DNA of 64,000 nt from Roseiarcus sp963730555 (GCA_963730555.1 CAVSSS010000031.1:1-64000); one strand, 5' to 3'. Positions 45,170 through 55,177 are shown, counted from the stretch's first letter. Numbers and translations are program-made. The notes: generated by a model not told the origin, from the sequence alone.

Positions 45170-45543
45170 CGCCGCCCGAGCGCCTTGACGATCCGGGCCA
45201 GCGCCGTCGCGTCGACGTCCGCCCCGACAAGGATCCGCTCGCCCCCGACAAGCATGATCTCCATCCGACCTATCGAGGCCGGAGCTGTGGCGGTCGCAGT
45301 CGGCGTAGCCTCCACGACCCTCACCGGCACAATGTTCACTGTCTTGCCGACGTCATTGACGGCCCGTTCTCGCCGTCGCCAGGTGAACAGAATATTGGCG
45401 TTCAGGCCATAACCGCGCGCCACCTCCGCAACGGATGCGCCGGGCGCAAAGCTCTCCGCGATGATCCGTTGCTTCTGATCAGCCGACCACGTCCGTCGCC
45501 GGCGCTCGCCGCCATTCGCGCCTTGCACCCCGGTGTCAGACAT
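45166..45543 (-). CDS. tnpA: IS66 accessory protein TnpA
   Basis: 125 aa. Helix-turn-helix of the transposase_8 type: RRRTWSADQKQRIIAESFAP, GASVAEVARGYGLNANILFT, WRRR. The C-terminus is more variable (IMLVGGERILVGADVDATAL). First gene of the element, presumably DNA-binding. Confidence 0.93.
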   Translation of the reverse strand: MSDTGVQGANGGERRRRTWSADQKQRIIAESFAPGASVAEVARGYGLNANILFTWRRRERAVNDVGKTVNIVPVRVVEATPTATATAPASIGRMEIMLVGGERILVGADVDATALARIVKALGRR

Positions 45544-46224
45544 CTGCGATAGTGTCCATTATCGATTAGTGGACACGATCGACGCGTCCACATCGTCGCA
45601 CTATCGCCGCTCGCCCCGCTTTCGCTAGGCGGCCCTCGCCGAAGGAGTACCGATTGGCTTCTTCCACGTCGACATCGCCGAAGTGCAGACCGCGCAAGGC
45701 AAGCTCTATCTCTTCGTCGCGATCGACCGCGCCTCCAAGTTCGCGGTCGCTCAGCTCGTCGACAAGGCCAATACGCAGACCGCGCGCGCCTTCTTGGAGG
45801 CCCTTGTCGCCGCCGTGCCTTACAGGATCGAGATCGTGCTCACCGACAACGAATCCAGTTCGCCGACCTGCCGAAGAACCGATCAGGTCCGACCGCCAGG
45901 CTCCGCGGCCACCCTTTCGACCGCGGCTGTCGCGAGCACGGGATCGAGCATCGGCTGACCAAGCCCAATCATCCTTGGACCAATGGACAGGTCGAGCGGA
46001 TGAACCGGACGATCAAGGACGCGACCGTCAAGCGATATCACTACGAATCCCACGATCAACTCGTTCGCCATCTCGCCGACTTCCTCGCCGCCTACAACTT
46101 CGCCCGGCGACTGAAGACCCTTAATGGCCTCACCCCCTACGAGTTCGTCTGCAAACAATGAACAACCGAGCCTGAACAATTCACACAGAACCCGCTCCAG
46201 CAAATACCGGGACTAAACACCTAG

Positions 46225-46810
46225 CCTCCAGACTCAATCAGGTCCACCAGATGGCCAGAGTGGCTCGCGGCCATAGTCGCCACGGCTATTTCACAAACAT
46301 ATCGGGGTCTTCGCCTTGGCCACGCGGCTGCAGCAATGGCAGAACGAAACAATTGGACAGTTTTTGTCAGTTTTTCCTTCCTCTGGTCGCAAAATTGGAT
46401 CTCGCTGTAGGCTCTGAGACACGCGGAACGGCTCGACACTTCACTTAACAGAGTCGACAGGTGCGCTCCTTGCTTGGTCGTGCGCTGGACGAGGGCTGTT
46501 GCGTCGTTGCGGACACTCTCGGGGCAAAATGAAGTCCCTTGAATGGGTTAAGACACGCGTCCGCTTGCTAATGCCGACTTTTCAGGACTTGCCCGTTCGG
46601 CTCGAAGATTCACAGAGGATCGCATAGACACGCGCAGGAACGCAGTTTTGGCTCACCCATAGAAGTACTGGTACAAATATTTGGTTAATAGAGCGAAGAT
46701 ATATGGACCTTCCTGCAGTGTTAATCAGTAGTAGATAACGAGCTATTTTCAACCACTTCAAATAAATAGCCGCCGCAAAACGGGCAGGCGGGCGAATTGT
46801 CAAACATCTT
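46225..46810. other. Region downstream of the IS481 gene, no supported gene
   Basis: 585 bp, AT-richer to the right. A minus-strand frame at 46221-46439 has no family resemblance. I did not find the right inverted repeat of the IS481 element with confidence. Confidence 0.35.
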
Positions 46811-46945
46811 TCAAATTTCAATCTTGATAACCTGAGGTGCAGAAGGTTGCAGTGCGCCAGTCCCATGAGTATATTGATCATCTTCAGTCATGGCAAACGT
46901 ATAGTCAGATTGCTGTACATTAACATTACCAAATGTATTGACCAT
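46811..46945 (-). CDS. 44-aa ORF of unknown function
   Basis: MVNTFGNVNVQQSDYTFAMT, then EDDQYTHGTGALQPSAPQVI and KIEI. Acidic, polar and beta-like, unlike the Arg-rich noise typical of shadow frames here. It overlaps the end of the methyltransferase fragment in another frame. Could be a short secreted or tail-type segment of a larger lost protein. Confidence 0.3.
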   Translation of the reverse strand: MVNTFGNVNVQQSDYTFAMTEDDQYTHGTGALQPSAPQVIKIEI

Positions 46946-47270
46946 AATCGTCCTCAGTCCCGAAATCAATTATTGTATTGTATCCATTGTCCACAGCAAG
47001 AGGCTTATTAACGCCAACTATACATATAGCTTGCTCGTAATCAGAATTGTCAAATGAATCCACGCCTATAGCTAAAAAGTGCCTAGAGTTCGTAAGTAGC
47101 AGATCTTCGCAGAAAGGGTTGAATTTGGGTTCTTGATTTAAATTGAGCGTCCGCTTAAGCTCGCCCCTTCCTGTGTGAATCCCTTGTCGCCCAATGGTGG
47201 CGACTCTACCCAACCTCTGCTTTTTGCAAGCGAACTTCAAAAAATTCAGCGCGTGGATATCGATCCCCAT
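46926..47270 (-). pseudogene. N-terminal fragment of a methyltransferase-like protein
   Basis: 114 aa: MGIDIHALNFLKFACKKQRL, GRVATIGRQGIHTGRGELK, FNPFCEDLLLTNSRHFLAIG and NTIIDFGTEDDYG. I recognise this start from SAM-dependent methyltransferases next to polysaccharide genes, where IDFGTLEHxFN follows; here the sequence diverges right after DFGT. So the enzyme is cut off at its SAM-binding acidic loop. Confidence 0.5.
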
Positions 47271-47714
47271 TCGCTAAGTGCCTTCCATTGGGCTATCTCG
47301 ACAGAAAGAACCGCTTTCTCTGCAACTTCAGCGGAAACCGGCTGCTACTTGGCCGAGATCCCGACTACGACTGTTGGCGGCTCGTGAATTTGACGCATTT
47401 CCAAGTTTCTGACAAGCTGCCCTGTGGTATCGTCACGATGCCTAAGCCGACATTGCTTGGATCGGTGTCAGCCCGAAGAAGGAATTTGACGACCGCGAGA
47501 CGTCGCCTTAGCTCGCCAGTCGCCCCGCCCCCATGCTGAATGGAGCGTCGTCTTTGATGTTGCCGCGACCGGGCCAAGCCGGGGGCCGCCAGTCGGGGCA
47601 TGTTGACTGTTGTCTGAGGGGGTTTCAACTATTGCCGACTGGAGTATAAGCGTTGGACCTTGCCGCCGGTGAGCAAGCCGAGGCGAGCCATCCTGGCGGC
47701 GAGGAAGAGGTGTA
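47271..47714. other. Region before the flippase, no supported gene
   Basis: About 440 bp. A plus-strand frame at 47288-47539 contains YLDRKNRFLCNFSGNRLLLG, which may be a relic, but I recognise no family. Confidence 0.3.
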
Positions 47715-49207
47715 ATGACAAGGATTCCGATGCGCCGCTCGCTTTCGCGCAACCTGGTCGTGAATTCGCTGGCTCGGCGCTACCTATCGTCGTGTCGTTC
47801 ATTACCGTCCCGATGTACATCCATGCGATCGGCGCGGCGCGCTATGGTGTGGTCTACGCTCACCTGGACCCTATTCGTCTACCTGGGCGTGCTGGATTTC
47901 GGCTTGTCGCGCGCGGCGGCTAACGCTCTCGGCAGGCTGGGCCATGCCTCGTCGCGCGAGCGAAGCCCGGTGCTGGTCACTGCGCTCTTTCTGAACCTGC
48001 TGTTCGGTCTGATCGCCAGTGCGGTGCTCTATGGCGTAGGTGGCGCGCTGCTGTGGCGCTGGTTCCCGCTGTCGGGCGAGCTTGCGCAGGAAGCCGTGGC
48101 GGCATTCCCGTGGATGGTTCCAATGCTGCCAATCGCCCTTCTGACCAGCGTCGCCATCAGTGCTCTGGATTCGCGCGAGCGGTTCCTGCTTTCTACGACG
48201 GTGAGCTGTTGCGGGCTCATTCTCGGCGCTGTCTTGCCCTTGATCAGCGTCGTGATCTTCGGCCCATCGCTGCGCGTAATTATCCCTGCGCATTATGCTC
48301 GTTCGATTGGGCGTGCTACTGGCAATGTTGACGGCCGTGTTCTGGGTGGAATGGCCGATTTGCTTGTTCGCGCTCGACCTCGTCTGGGCGCGCAAGTTGT
48401 TCGGCTTTGGCGCATGGGTGAGCGTCTCCAGCGTGGTCAGCCCGATCCTGGACGGGTTCGATCAGTTAGTGATCGGGCGGATGCTCGGTGCGGCGGCCGT
48501 CGCGCATTACGCCGTACCGTTTAGTCTCGCGATCCGCAGTCAGTTGCTGGTGCACTCGCTGTCGCGTACGCTGTTCCCGAGGCTGTCGCGCGAGACCGTC
48601 GAGAGCGGCCGGCGTCTCACCGGACGCGCGGTGCTGTCGCTGATCTACCTTTTCGGAGCGATCTGCGGTCCGGCAATCCTCGTCATTGGCCCTTTTCTCG
48701 ATCTATGGGTGGGGCATGAGTTCGCCCAGGCCTCAACGCTGGTCGCTCAGATCTTGATCTTCGGCACTTGGATGAATGGCCTGTCCTACCTACCGTACAA
48801 CCAATTGCAGGCGCAGGGCCGTCCGAAGGTGACAGCGCTGGTGCACTTGCTCGAGGTCCCGCCCTTCTTGCTGTGCCTTTGGCTGTTGATCCAGCATGCG
48901 GGGCTGCCCGGCGCGGCGCTGGCCTGGACCCTACGCGCCGGCGCGGATTGCCTGGCGATGCTGTGGTTCGCCCGCTCCCTGCACGGGGTGGCGCTGCGCG
49001 CCCTGCCGGCGGTCGGGCTGATGCTGCTGAGCATCGTCATTGCGTCCAGCCTCCAGCCCGCGCCGGTCAGCCAGTCTAGTTCTCGGAAGCCTGATAGGAA
49101 CTTCTTTTCTGGTCTTAGGAATTATCGTCGAGCCGAAATTGGGGGATACGGGAAAGGCGATTGTCGAACGGATGCTGCGCATGTCGGTAAAGTGGATGGC
49201 GAGTTAG
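47715..49207 (+). pseudogene. Polysaccharide flippase (Wzx/MATE-like), at least four frameshifts
   Basis: Reading across frames gives MRRSLSRNLVVNS, GSALPIVVSFITVPMYIHAI, FVYLGVLDFGLSRAAANALG, LFGFGAWVSVSSVVSPILDG, FDQLVIGRMLGAAAVAHYAV and finally ERMLRMSVKWMAS. The order and hydrophobic pattern are those of Wzx-type O-unit or exopolysaccharide flippases (about 490 aa). Breaks are near 47765, 47850, 48290 and 49075. The stop at 49207 lies 4 nt before the GT2 start, so the two were one operon. Confidence 0.78.
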
Positions 49208-49211
49208 CGCA

Positions 49212-50264
49212 GTGGCGACGATCCGTCTGGCCACGACCACCTATTACGGCGAGTGTTTCTTGGGCGAGCAGCTGCGCAGCATTGCCACCCAGGAGAGGCT
49301 GCCCAAGGAGCTCGTTGTTGCCGACGATCAGTCGACTGATCAAACATGCCAGATTGTTACCGACTTCGCGAGGACCGCGCCGTTTCCCGGCCGCTTGCAT
49401 CGCAACGAGCCGCGGCTCGGCTGGCTGTGCAACTTCATGTCGGTGCTGGCGCGCTGCCAGTCAGACCTGGTTGCGATCTGCGACCAGGATGATGTGTGGG
49501 ACTCCGCTAAGCTCACGATCGCCGAACGGGTCATGGCCGATCCGGACGCTCTGCTGTTTTTCCACGACGCCTGGCTAATCGACGGGACGGGCAAGCGGAC
49601 CGGACCCGCGAATATATTTTCTCTGCCGGAGAGCAGTCCGCCGCTCTCGGTCTATTGGTTTTTCAGCCCGTACGGATTCTCGATGGTGTGCCATCGCTCG
49701 CTGTTGGCGCTGTCGGACCTGTGGACTCAATCGACCGACAGTAACGATCGGCGGGACCGCGCGCCGCATGATCAGTGGCTGTTCTTTCTGGCCACCGTGC
49801 TCGGCACGGTGCGCTTTTCGCGAGAGCGGCTCACGGGCTATCGCCAGCACGTCGGCAACGCCGTCGGTCTGCCGGGTTCGCGCGGGCTGCTGTCGCGCCT
49901 TTGTTGGGCGCGGCAGTATTGGTTGAGCAATCCAGAGGCGCGGTTTCGCAATCTGGCGGAAGTGGCCCGCGACCGCGCGAACATCCTAGCAGCGTGTTGC
50001 GATCGGTTGTCCGGCACGGGACAGCAGCGGGCGGCTCTGGGCCGAGCGCGCTATCTGGAGCTGGCGTCTCGCTTGCAATTGCGTGCAGAACTTTATGGAG
50101 ATCGGCGCACGGGAGCCAGGGCGCAGCGCCTCCAGCAGGTGCAACGGTCCGGCGTTTATCGTGGAGCCAGCGCCTGGGATTTCACTCAAGGCGCCCTGGT
50201 GAAGGACGCGATTTTGGGCGTGGCGCTGCGGCCCTTGCTGATGCAAGGAAGTTCCGGGTTGTAA
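49212..50264 (+). CDS. Family 2 glycosyltransferase
   Basis: 350 aa from a GTG. GT-A core: RLATTTYYGECFLGEQLRSI, ELVVADDQSTDQTCQIVTD, SDLVAICDQDDVWDSAKL with the DDxW motif of rhamnosyl/polysaccharide GT2 enzymes, and HDQWLFFLATVLG. The C-terminal 100 residues are Arg-rich. Cytoplasmic, using a nucleotide sugar to extend a lipid-linked glycan. TAATG overlap with the next gene. It is the only enzyme of this glycan locus still open. Confidence 0.88.
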   Translation: MATIRLATTTYYGECFLGEQLRSIATQERLPKELVVADDQSTDQTCQIVTDFARTAPFPGRLHRNEPRLGWLCNFMSVLARCQSDLVAICDQDDVWDSAKLTIAERVMADPDALLFFHDAWLIDGTGKRTGPANIFSLPESSPPLSVYWFFSPYGFSMVCHRSLLALSDLWTQSTDSNDRRDRAPHDQWLFFLATVLGTVRFSRERLTGYRQHVGNAVGLPGSRGLLSRLCWARQYWLSNPEARFRNLAEVARDRANILAACCDRLSGTGQQRAALGRARYLELASRLQLRAELYGDRRTGARAQRLQQVQRSGVYRGASAWDFTQGALVKDAILGVALRPLLMQGSSGL

Positions 50265-52183
50265 TGGTTAAGTATTCCCTGTCTCCCGACGATCTAAGAC
50301 GTAGGTTCGGGGCCCGATTTGCCGCCCGATGGCGCCTGTTCTGCGCTCTCGAACAGCTCGGGCTCGTAGTTCACCTGGTAATAAGCGCCGGTTTCACCGA
50401 AGCTTTCGCGGCTCAAGGGCTATCGGCAGGTTTGCCCTTCACCGCTCTTCACGTATATTACATATCTCCGACAGGTAATGATCACCGGTCGGGGATGTCC
50501 CCGGATGGGGCATGGGCGACGCCGCATCACAACGTCAATTGTGGCGACGTGATTATCGCGCAGGGTGGCCGCTACACAACGCAATTCCAGTCCGGAAAGT
50601 GGGGCACAGTGTCTAACTGCCCCTCCACCACCGGTGGCATCGACGGAGCCGGAGGCATCTATGCGGCCGTTGTACTATGCGCCGGTCCCAACCTAAGCAA
50701 CTGCCCTATCAACGGCTCTAACAATGAGGCAGCAAAGATTGACAAGAGTAATTGGGCTTTAGAGGGCTTTACCGGTACGAACTCAACTACGACCGGGACG
50801 AACTGCTTCACGGGCAGCCCATCTGGTATTCTGAAAGGGACTTCTCTTCATCACGTTATGTTCATAAATGATATTGCCAGCAACTGCGGGGGCGACGGTT
50901 TCGATACTTACCCATCCGGCGGCGCCACGGGCGAAAGCAGCGTAGACCAGGCCGCTGTCGTTGGAGTCATCGCCTACGGCGCGGGGCAGTCCGGCGGGTA
51001 CTGCAACAGTGGCGTCTCCATGATCCCTACCGATGGCCCTGATACGAGCGCGGGCACCCACGTTTTTGTTGGCGCGGCGTTTACCTATCACAACATCGAC
51101 AGTCCAATCTGCGCAGGCTTCAATGCAACGATCACGACGGCTCTAGCCGCAAGTCCTGGGGTCTTGACCTCTACATCGTTCTTCACACCGTTCGAGCCGT
51201 TAAAATTCTCTGTGACTGGAGGCAGTCTGCCCGATGGGCTGAACAGTTCCACAGTCTACTACGTTTGCTCATCCGGACTAGTGCGGAACGTGTCGTTCGA
51301 AGTCTCCACAACTCTAGGCTGTATTACGCCCGTTAATTTCACAACGACGGGAACGGGAACGATAAAGGCTCAATCGCTTAAGACCAGTGACGGCGAAGGC
51401 GTCATCCTTGACTCGTTTGGCCTTCAAAGATTCACTCATCAGGCCGCAGTCGAGCAAAGCGCCGCATGGGGCAATGGCTCCTCCGGTTATCAAATATTTC
51501 CCAATGGCGGCAATGACCAGTCAGATAACTACATCTTCAGCGTATCTTCGTATGGAAACCTCCAAGATATTTATCATGATGCGAATAATTCATCGGAGAT
51601 TAATTTTAATCAAGTTCATGTTAGCGCCACTGCGATCAAATTACTATCCAATAGCCTAGTCCAAGCCATAAGCGCCACACCCGGGGGGTGGCCTAGTTTT
51701 GCCTGTGCTCGGGGAAACACTCAAGGTTGTCCTGTATACGGCAACACGGTCGCAGGACGGCCAGTCACCGCCGCGCACGCCATCATCACTGAGAATTACT
51801 TCAAAGGCTTGGCAAATTCATGTGCCGGAGGCGGGACGTGCGATCCCTCATTCACCTTCATCGCGTGGGACGGCAACAACGCCCAATCAACTGTCACCAA
51901 CACGATCGGACCTCCCGGCTTTGCGAATCCGGGCCGCCTCCCCGACGGCGCTCCCAACTGCGCCGCCTACGCGAACGTCACCGACTGCATGAACGTCGAC
52001 TACGGCGTGGCAGCGGATCTTGCGCCGAGCGGGGGCGCGACCGGCAAAGGCTACCAACCTCCGGGGCGATGCAAGTCCGATCCCTATTTTCCAACTTGGT
52101 TGAAAGGCCTTATTTTTCTTCACTGGAACGGTTCGACGCTTACCGAGAATGGTGGTCTAATTACAAAACCTTGCAACATGTAG
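50264..52183 (+). CDS. Secreted right-handed beta-helix-type protein
   Basis: 639 aa from the ATG overlapping the GT2 stop. An N-terminal membrane/signal segment (LGLVVHLVISAGFTEAFAAQ) is followed by LHVYYISPTGNDHRSGMSPD and WATPHHNVNCGDVIIAQGGR, the typical beginning of pectate-lyase-like beta-helix proteins. The rest is Gly-, Asn-, Ser- and Thr-rich with many short repeats, e.g. HHVMFINDIASNCGGDGFDT. Such proteins modify or bind polysaccharide outside the cell. Catalytic residues cannot be assigned. Coupling to a GT2 gene suggests work on the same exopolysaccharide. Confidence 0.7.
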   Translation: MVKYSLSPDDLRRRFGARFAARWRLFCALEQLGLVVHLVISAGFTEAFAAQGLSAGLPFTALHVYYISPTGNDHRSGMSPDGAWATPHHNVNCGDVIIAQGGRYTTQFQSGKWGTVSNCPSTTGGIDGAGGIYAAVVLCAGPNLSNCPINGSNNEAAKIDKSNWALEGFTGTNSTTTGTNCFTGSPSGILKGTSLHHVMFINDIASNCGGDGFDTYPSGGATGESSVDQAAVVGVIAYGAGQSGGYCNSGVSMIPTDGPDTSAGTHVFVGAAFTYHNIDSPICAGFNATITTALAASPGVLTSTSFFTPFEPLKFSVTGGSLPDGLNSSTVYYVCSSGLVRNVSFEVSTTLGCITPVNFTTTGTGTIKAQSLKTSDGEGVILDSFGLQRFTHQAAVEQSAAWGNGSSGYQIFPNGGNDQSDNYIFSVSSYGNLQDIYHDANNSSEINFNQVHVSATAIKLLSNSLVQAISATPGGWPSFACARGNTQGCPVYGNTVAGRPVTAAHAIITENYFKGLANSCAGGGTCDPSFTFIAWDGNNAQSTVTNTIGPPGFANPGRLPDGAPNCAAYANVTDCMNVDYGVAADLAPSGGATGKGYQPPGRCKSDPYFPTWLKGLIFLHWNGSTLTENGGLITKPCNM

Positions 52184-52930
52184 TTGAGCCGACAACATAT
52201 CGGTTGAACACGCAAATTACTGCTTATTAGGGCATTACAACTAAAGTGAGTATTAAATCGGACACTCAGCTGAAATTTACCGAGCGACGACTGCTATCCA
52301 TAAACAGAGTAATACTTCTCGTCAACTTATGGTCGCATGACAAATGAATCTGTCAAGCTACTAAATATTTAGCGGCCCAGGGCCACAAGCGTCGCTCGGC
52401 TTCGCTCTTGATCGGGGTCATGGCGCTGGCCTCCGGGAGACGCGGCGCAGATATGGGCGGCGTGACCCGTCGCTAGTCCCCGCAGCAGGCCCGAGCGCGG
52501 CCCGGCGGTGAGCCGCAGGCAACGGGGGTTCGAGCAGAAATGCGCCGCCCTGAGCGAAAGTTCTATCTTGATGGATTGAGAGAATTATCGCGTGGCATTT
52601 TGGCTCTCGGCTCGGTCGGCGATCAAGAGGCTGAAGCCGGACACTGTCCGCTGTGCGAAAGTGAAGCCGGCCCATTCGAGATCTTCGCCGAGGAAGGCGT
52701 CGTCAGCCAGCATGTATCGCGCGCTGCCCTCCAAAAGCTGGACGAGAAACTGGCGATTGACCACGCGGGCGAGGTCCGCCGGGACAGTCCCGGCGCTGAA
52801 GCCGGACGGTCCGCGAGCGCTCGACATTGAAGTCGAGCGGGCCGCTTTTGACGACCGAATTGCACCGAGCTTGTCGATACGGCCGCGTATGTCGCTCAAC
52901 TGCCTGGTCCGCTGACGAACCGGAAGTGGC
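52184..52930. other. Intergenic region, no supported gene
   Basis: 750 bp. Overlapping frames on both strands between 52540 and 52900 (for example CPLCESEAGPFEIFAEEG on plus) are coding-like in base use but resemble no family I know. 52200-52370 is AT-rich. Confidence 0.35.
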
Positions 52931-53413
52931 TCAGTAGCCAGGGCTTGCGGGTGGCGGCGCTCCGAAAGCGCCGCCCACCACCTGGAACGGCGCTCCAGCC
53001 ACTGTCCCGGCCGCATTGAACGGCGCGGCGAACGGAGCGCCATACGCGTAGGTCGGCGGGGAGCCGAAGAGCGCCGCCGTGCCGCCAAGCACTCCGCCCA
53101 CGAAACTGCCCACAACCGCGCCCGCGCCGGTAAAGAGTCCCGCCACGGCCCGGCCGGTGCCACCCACGACGGTGCCGACAGCCGCCACGGGTCCCCAAGT
53201 GGTGTAGGCCGGGCTCTGCACGACCACCGGCTCTTGTGCATGAACGACGATCTGACGACTCTCGTGATGGTAGACGTAGTGGTGATGGTAGACGTAGTAA
53301 TGATAGTGGGCGTGCGCGTAGTGCTCTTGCGCAGATGCCGGAGCGGCGATGGCCAACGCCAGCGTTGCCGTCCCGACCGCCGCCACGGACAGAAGAAGAT
53401 TGCTGAATGGCAT
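52931..53413 (-). CDS. Secreted His/Tyr-rich glycine-zipper protein
   Basis: 160 aa. Signal peptide MPFSNLLLSVAAVGTATLAL ending APASAQ. Then a His/Tyr-rich stretch (HYAHAHYHYYVYHHHYVYHH), which could bind metal, and a Gly/Ala-rich membrane-like segment (AGLFTGAGAVVGSFVGGVLG) with GxxxG spacing. The tail is Pro/Gly/Ala. Function unknown; possibly outer-membrane associated. Monocistronic. Confidence 0.65.
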   Translation of the reverse strand: MPFSNLLLSVAAVGTATLALAIAAPASAQEHYAHAHYHYYVYHHHYVYHHESRQIVVHAQEPVVVQSPAYTTWGPVAAVGTVVGGTGRAVAGLFTGAGAVVGSFVGGVLGGTAALFGSPPTYAYGAPFAAPFNAAGTVAGAPFQVVGGAFGAPPPASPGY

Positions 53414-54693
53414 GAGACCAACTCCTTTAACTTGGTGAACCGCTATCGCTCAAAATCGAGTTTTCGAGTTTTTCCTGCGGCTAGGTAATCCGAGCGGGCG
53501 CCCAAGATCAAGCTATGGATCAGGAGAGGCCCAGCGGTGTGAGTTAACGCGTCGCGGAAAATCTCTGCACCATCCTTGCTTCGTCCTCACGATGTACGCC
53601 AGAAGTGCGCGCGCGGTCGGCATCGGCCATACCATATCGCGTGTTTCAACGGACCTGCCGGCACCTCGGCTTAATTCGGTCGAAGCTACCCAAGCGTGAC
53701 CGTAGGGCGCCACCGCCTTGGCGTCTAGGCGGGCTTCGCTCTTCGCCTTCAGGTCCCCTCGTGGTGAAAGATGAAGAACTGCTGCGCCTAGCCTCAGAGG
53801 ATGATGCGCCTGCCTGGAGCGTTCGCTGTGCGATGAGGCAGTTCTCAACGTCTGATGGATCGGCTTGGGTCGAAAGCGGACAGCGCGTCGCTCCTCATCG
53901 AAAGCATTCTTTCAAATCAATACGTATAACAATCACATAGGAGCGCCCAGTTTTATGCCCTCGGGCGCGCCAGTGATTTCAGAAACTTATCAAATCGAAT
54001 CCGTTGTAGATCGACCGCGTTTAGTACGGTCTTTTGGACCAACTGATCTGCGCGAGGAACGTGGGCGGTCGAGGTTTCACCGCTGAGGCGACCACGATGA
54101 GAACCACCAGCTAAGGGTCAAGAGTATCTATCGCTCGAGCTTTGTGAATGACACGTCGCATTTACGCAAGGCTAAGGCGCAGCATAAGGCGGGAGCCACC
54201 ACTGGGCTACGCTTCCACTCCTTTTGCAGTGATGTTCGTGGCGCAGTGGCTTGCCCAGAGCGGCTCAATCCTGGCGACCGATCCTCCATTCTGAGATTCG
54301 ATCACGCGCATCTCAAAGAAAGTCTTCTCGTTCTTGAGATCCATCGCCTGCTCATCCAGGGAAACGGATTGTCCCTCTCACTAGCGAGGGCTGCCGTGGT
54401 GCTCCGCAAGCCAAAACCGCTTGTAGCCGAGCTCTTCAGCCCGACGGGCAAGCGCAATCGTGTGCCGAGAGCCTGGACGCCAATCGCGCCCTCAGGGATG
54501 GAGCTCTTGTCGAGGATAGAGATCGCGCACGGTGCCAAAACATTCAACTAAATAAGTTGATTAACTTGATAAATTCAGCACTAAATCCTGTCAATGCAAT
54601 CTCCGACTTACGATCACCACTGGCGGTCCGCGCGGGTTGGCGCAAAGCGCCGCCCGCGAATTGTCGCCGCAAGGCATTCACGTCGCCCATTCA
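53414..54693. other. Long region of decayed sequence, no supported gene
   Basis: About 1.3 kb. Frames on both strands are broken or overlapping. One minus-strand stretch near 53480-53580 reads AGPLLIHSLILGARSDYLAA but has no start. The dispersed repeat copy at 53922-53972 lies here. Nothing else stands out. Confidence 0.35.
53922..53972 (+). repeat. Dispersed repeat, copy D
   Basis: ACGTATAACAATCACATAG, GAGCGCCCAGTTTTATG and CCCTCGGGCGCGCCA. Same order as copies at 30964 and 39410; the end matches the tRNA-Arg 3' end (CGGGCGCGCCA) exactly. Confidence 0.75.
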
Positions 54694-54866
54694 TAATCGA
54701 CGGCGCTGGACGCAGCGACACGCGGCCCGACCCGACCGACAAGCCGAACAGCAAGCTCGACCCCGATGCGATCGCGCAAACCTATCTCGATGTCCTGCGC
54801 CAGCCGCGCAGCGCCTGGACATGAGAGATCGGGCTCCGACCGCAGGTCGAAACCTTCCGACGCGGC
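54694..54866 (+). pseudogene. 3' remnant of a short-chain dehydrogenase
   Basis: Reads IIDGAGRSDTRPDPTDKPNS, KLDPDAIAQTYLDVLRQPRS, AWT, then TGA at 54822-54824, then EIGLRP. SDR proteins of this type end AWTWExELRPW, so Trp has become a stop. Everything upstream of the last 60 codons is gone. Confidence 0.6.
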
Positions 54867-55177
54867 TTGCTCGCTTGAGCATACGACGAGCGCATAATAA
54901 GGTGATGTGCGCGGCTGGAGATGCACAACCATCCTATTTTTGTCCTAGCGGCCCCTGCCCCACAGGCGAGATCACGCGGCAGCTTCTCGCGCCGCTCTCC
55001 GACCAGACCCGCGTTGCGCCAAGCTTCGGAAGGGGAACCTAGAGTCTAGCCAGTCATTCACGCCAACCGCCGTCGCGCCACGCCAGTTGACCTTGGGGTC
55101 TTTCCACGACGACGTCAGCAAGCGGGCGAATTTGGGCCCAACAATTTGCGGACGGCAGACCGCCAACTCGGATCAGG

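Larger units (their letters stand above)
43093..45650 (-). mobile_element. IS66-family element with 8-bp target duplication
   Basis: 2558 bp. Left end GTAACCCTCCGGGGAGGGCC and right end (complement) GTACTCCTTCGGCGAGGGCC form the terminal inverted repeat. Flanks are CGATTGGC at 43085-43092 and CGATTGGC at 45651-45658, an exact 8-bp duplication, as expected for IS66. Removing the element and one copy of the duplication restores the IS481 frame around PIG(F)FHVDI. All three genes (tnpA, tnpB, tnpC) are open, so this is probably the youngest element here. Confidence 0.93.
41307..46224 (+). mobile_element. IS481-type transposase gene, split by two younger elements
   Basis: The pieces are collinear with one transposase. 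Part 1 (41307-41372) MGQILHGSATTTEAVRRAIQ. Part 2 (42763-43092) QESLRALAKRYGVNPKTIAK, VEEEAIVVAFRRHTLLPLDD, and KRKFKI followed by TAG at 43081. Part 3 (45651-46224) FFHVDIAEVQTAQGKLYLFV, VLTDN, KPNHPWTNGQVERMNRTIKD and LTPYEFVCKQ, then TGA at 46159 where Trp is expected, ending PGLNT. Part 3 also has a frameshift near 45855. DDE residues are in IAEVQ/D, LTDN and the E of QVERMNR. IS110 sits between parts 1 and 2 and IS66 between 2 and 3. The element was already decaying or decayed afterwards. Confidence 0.85.
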
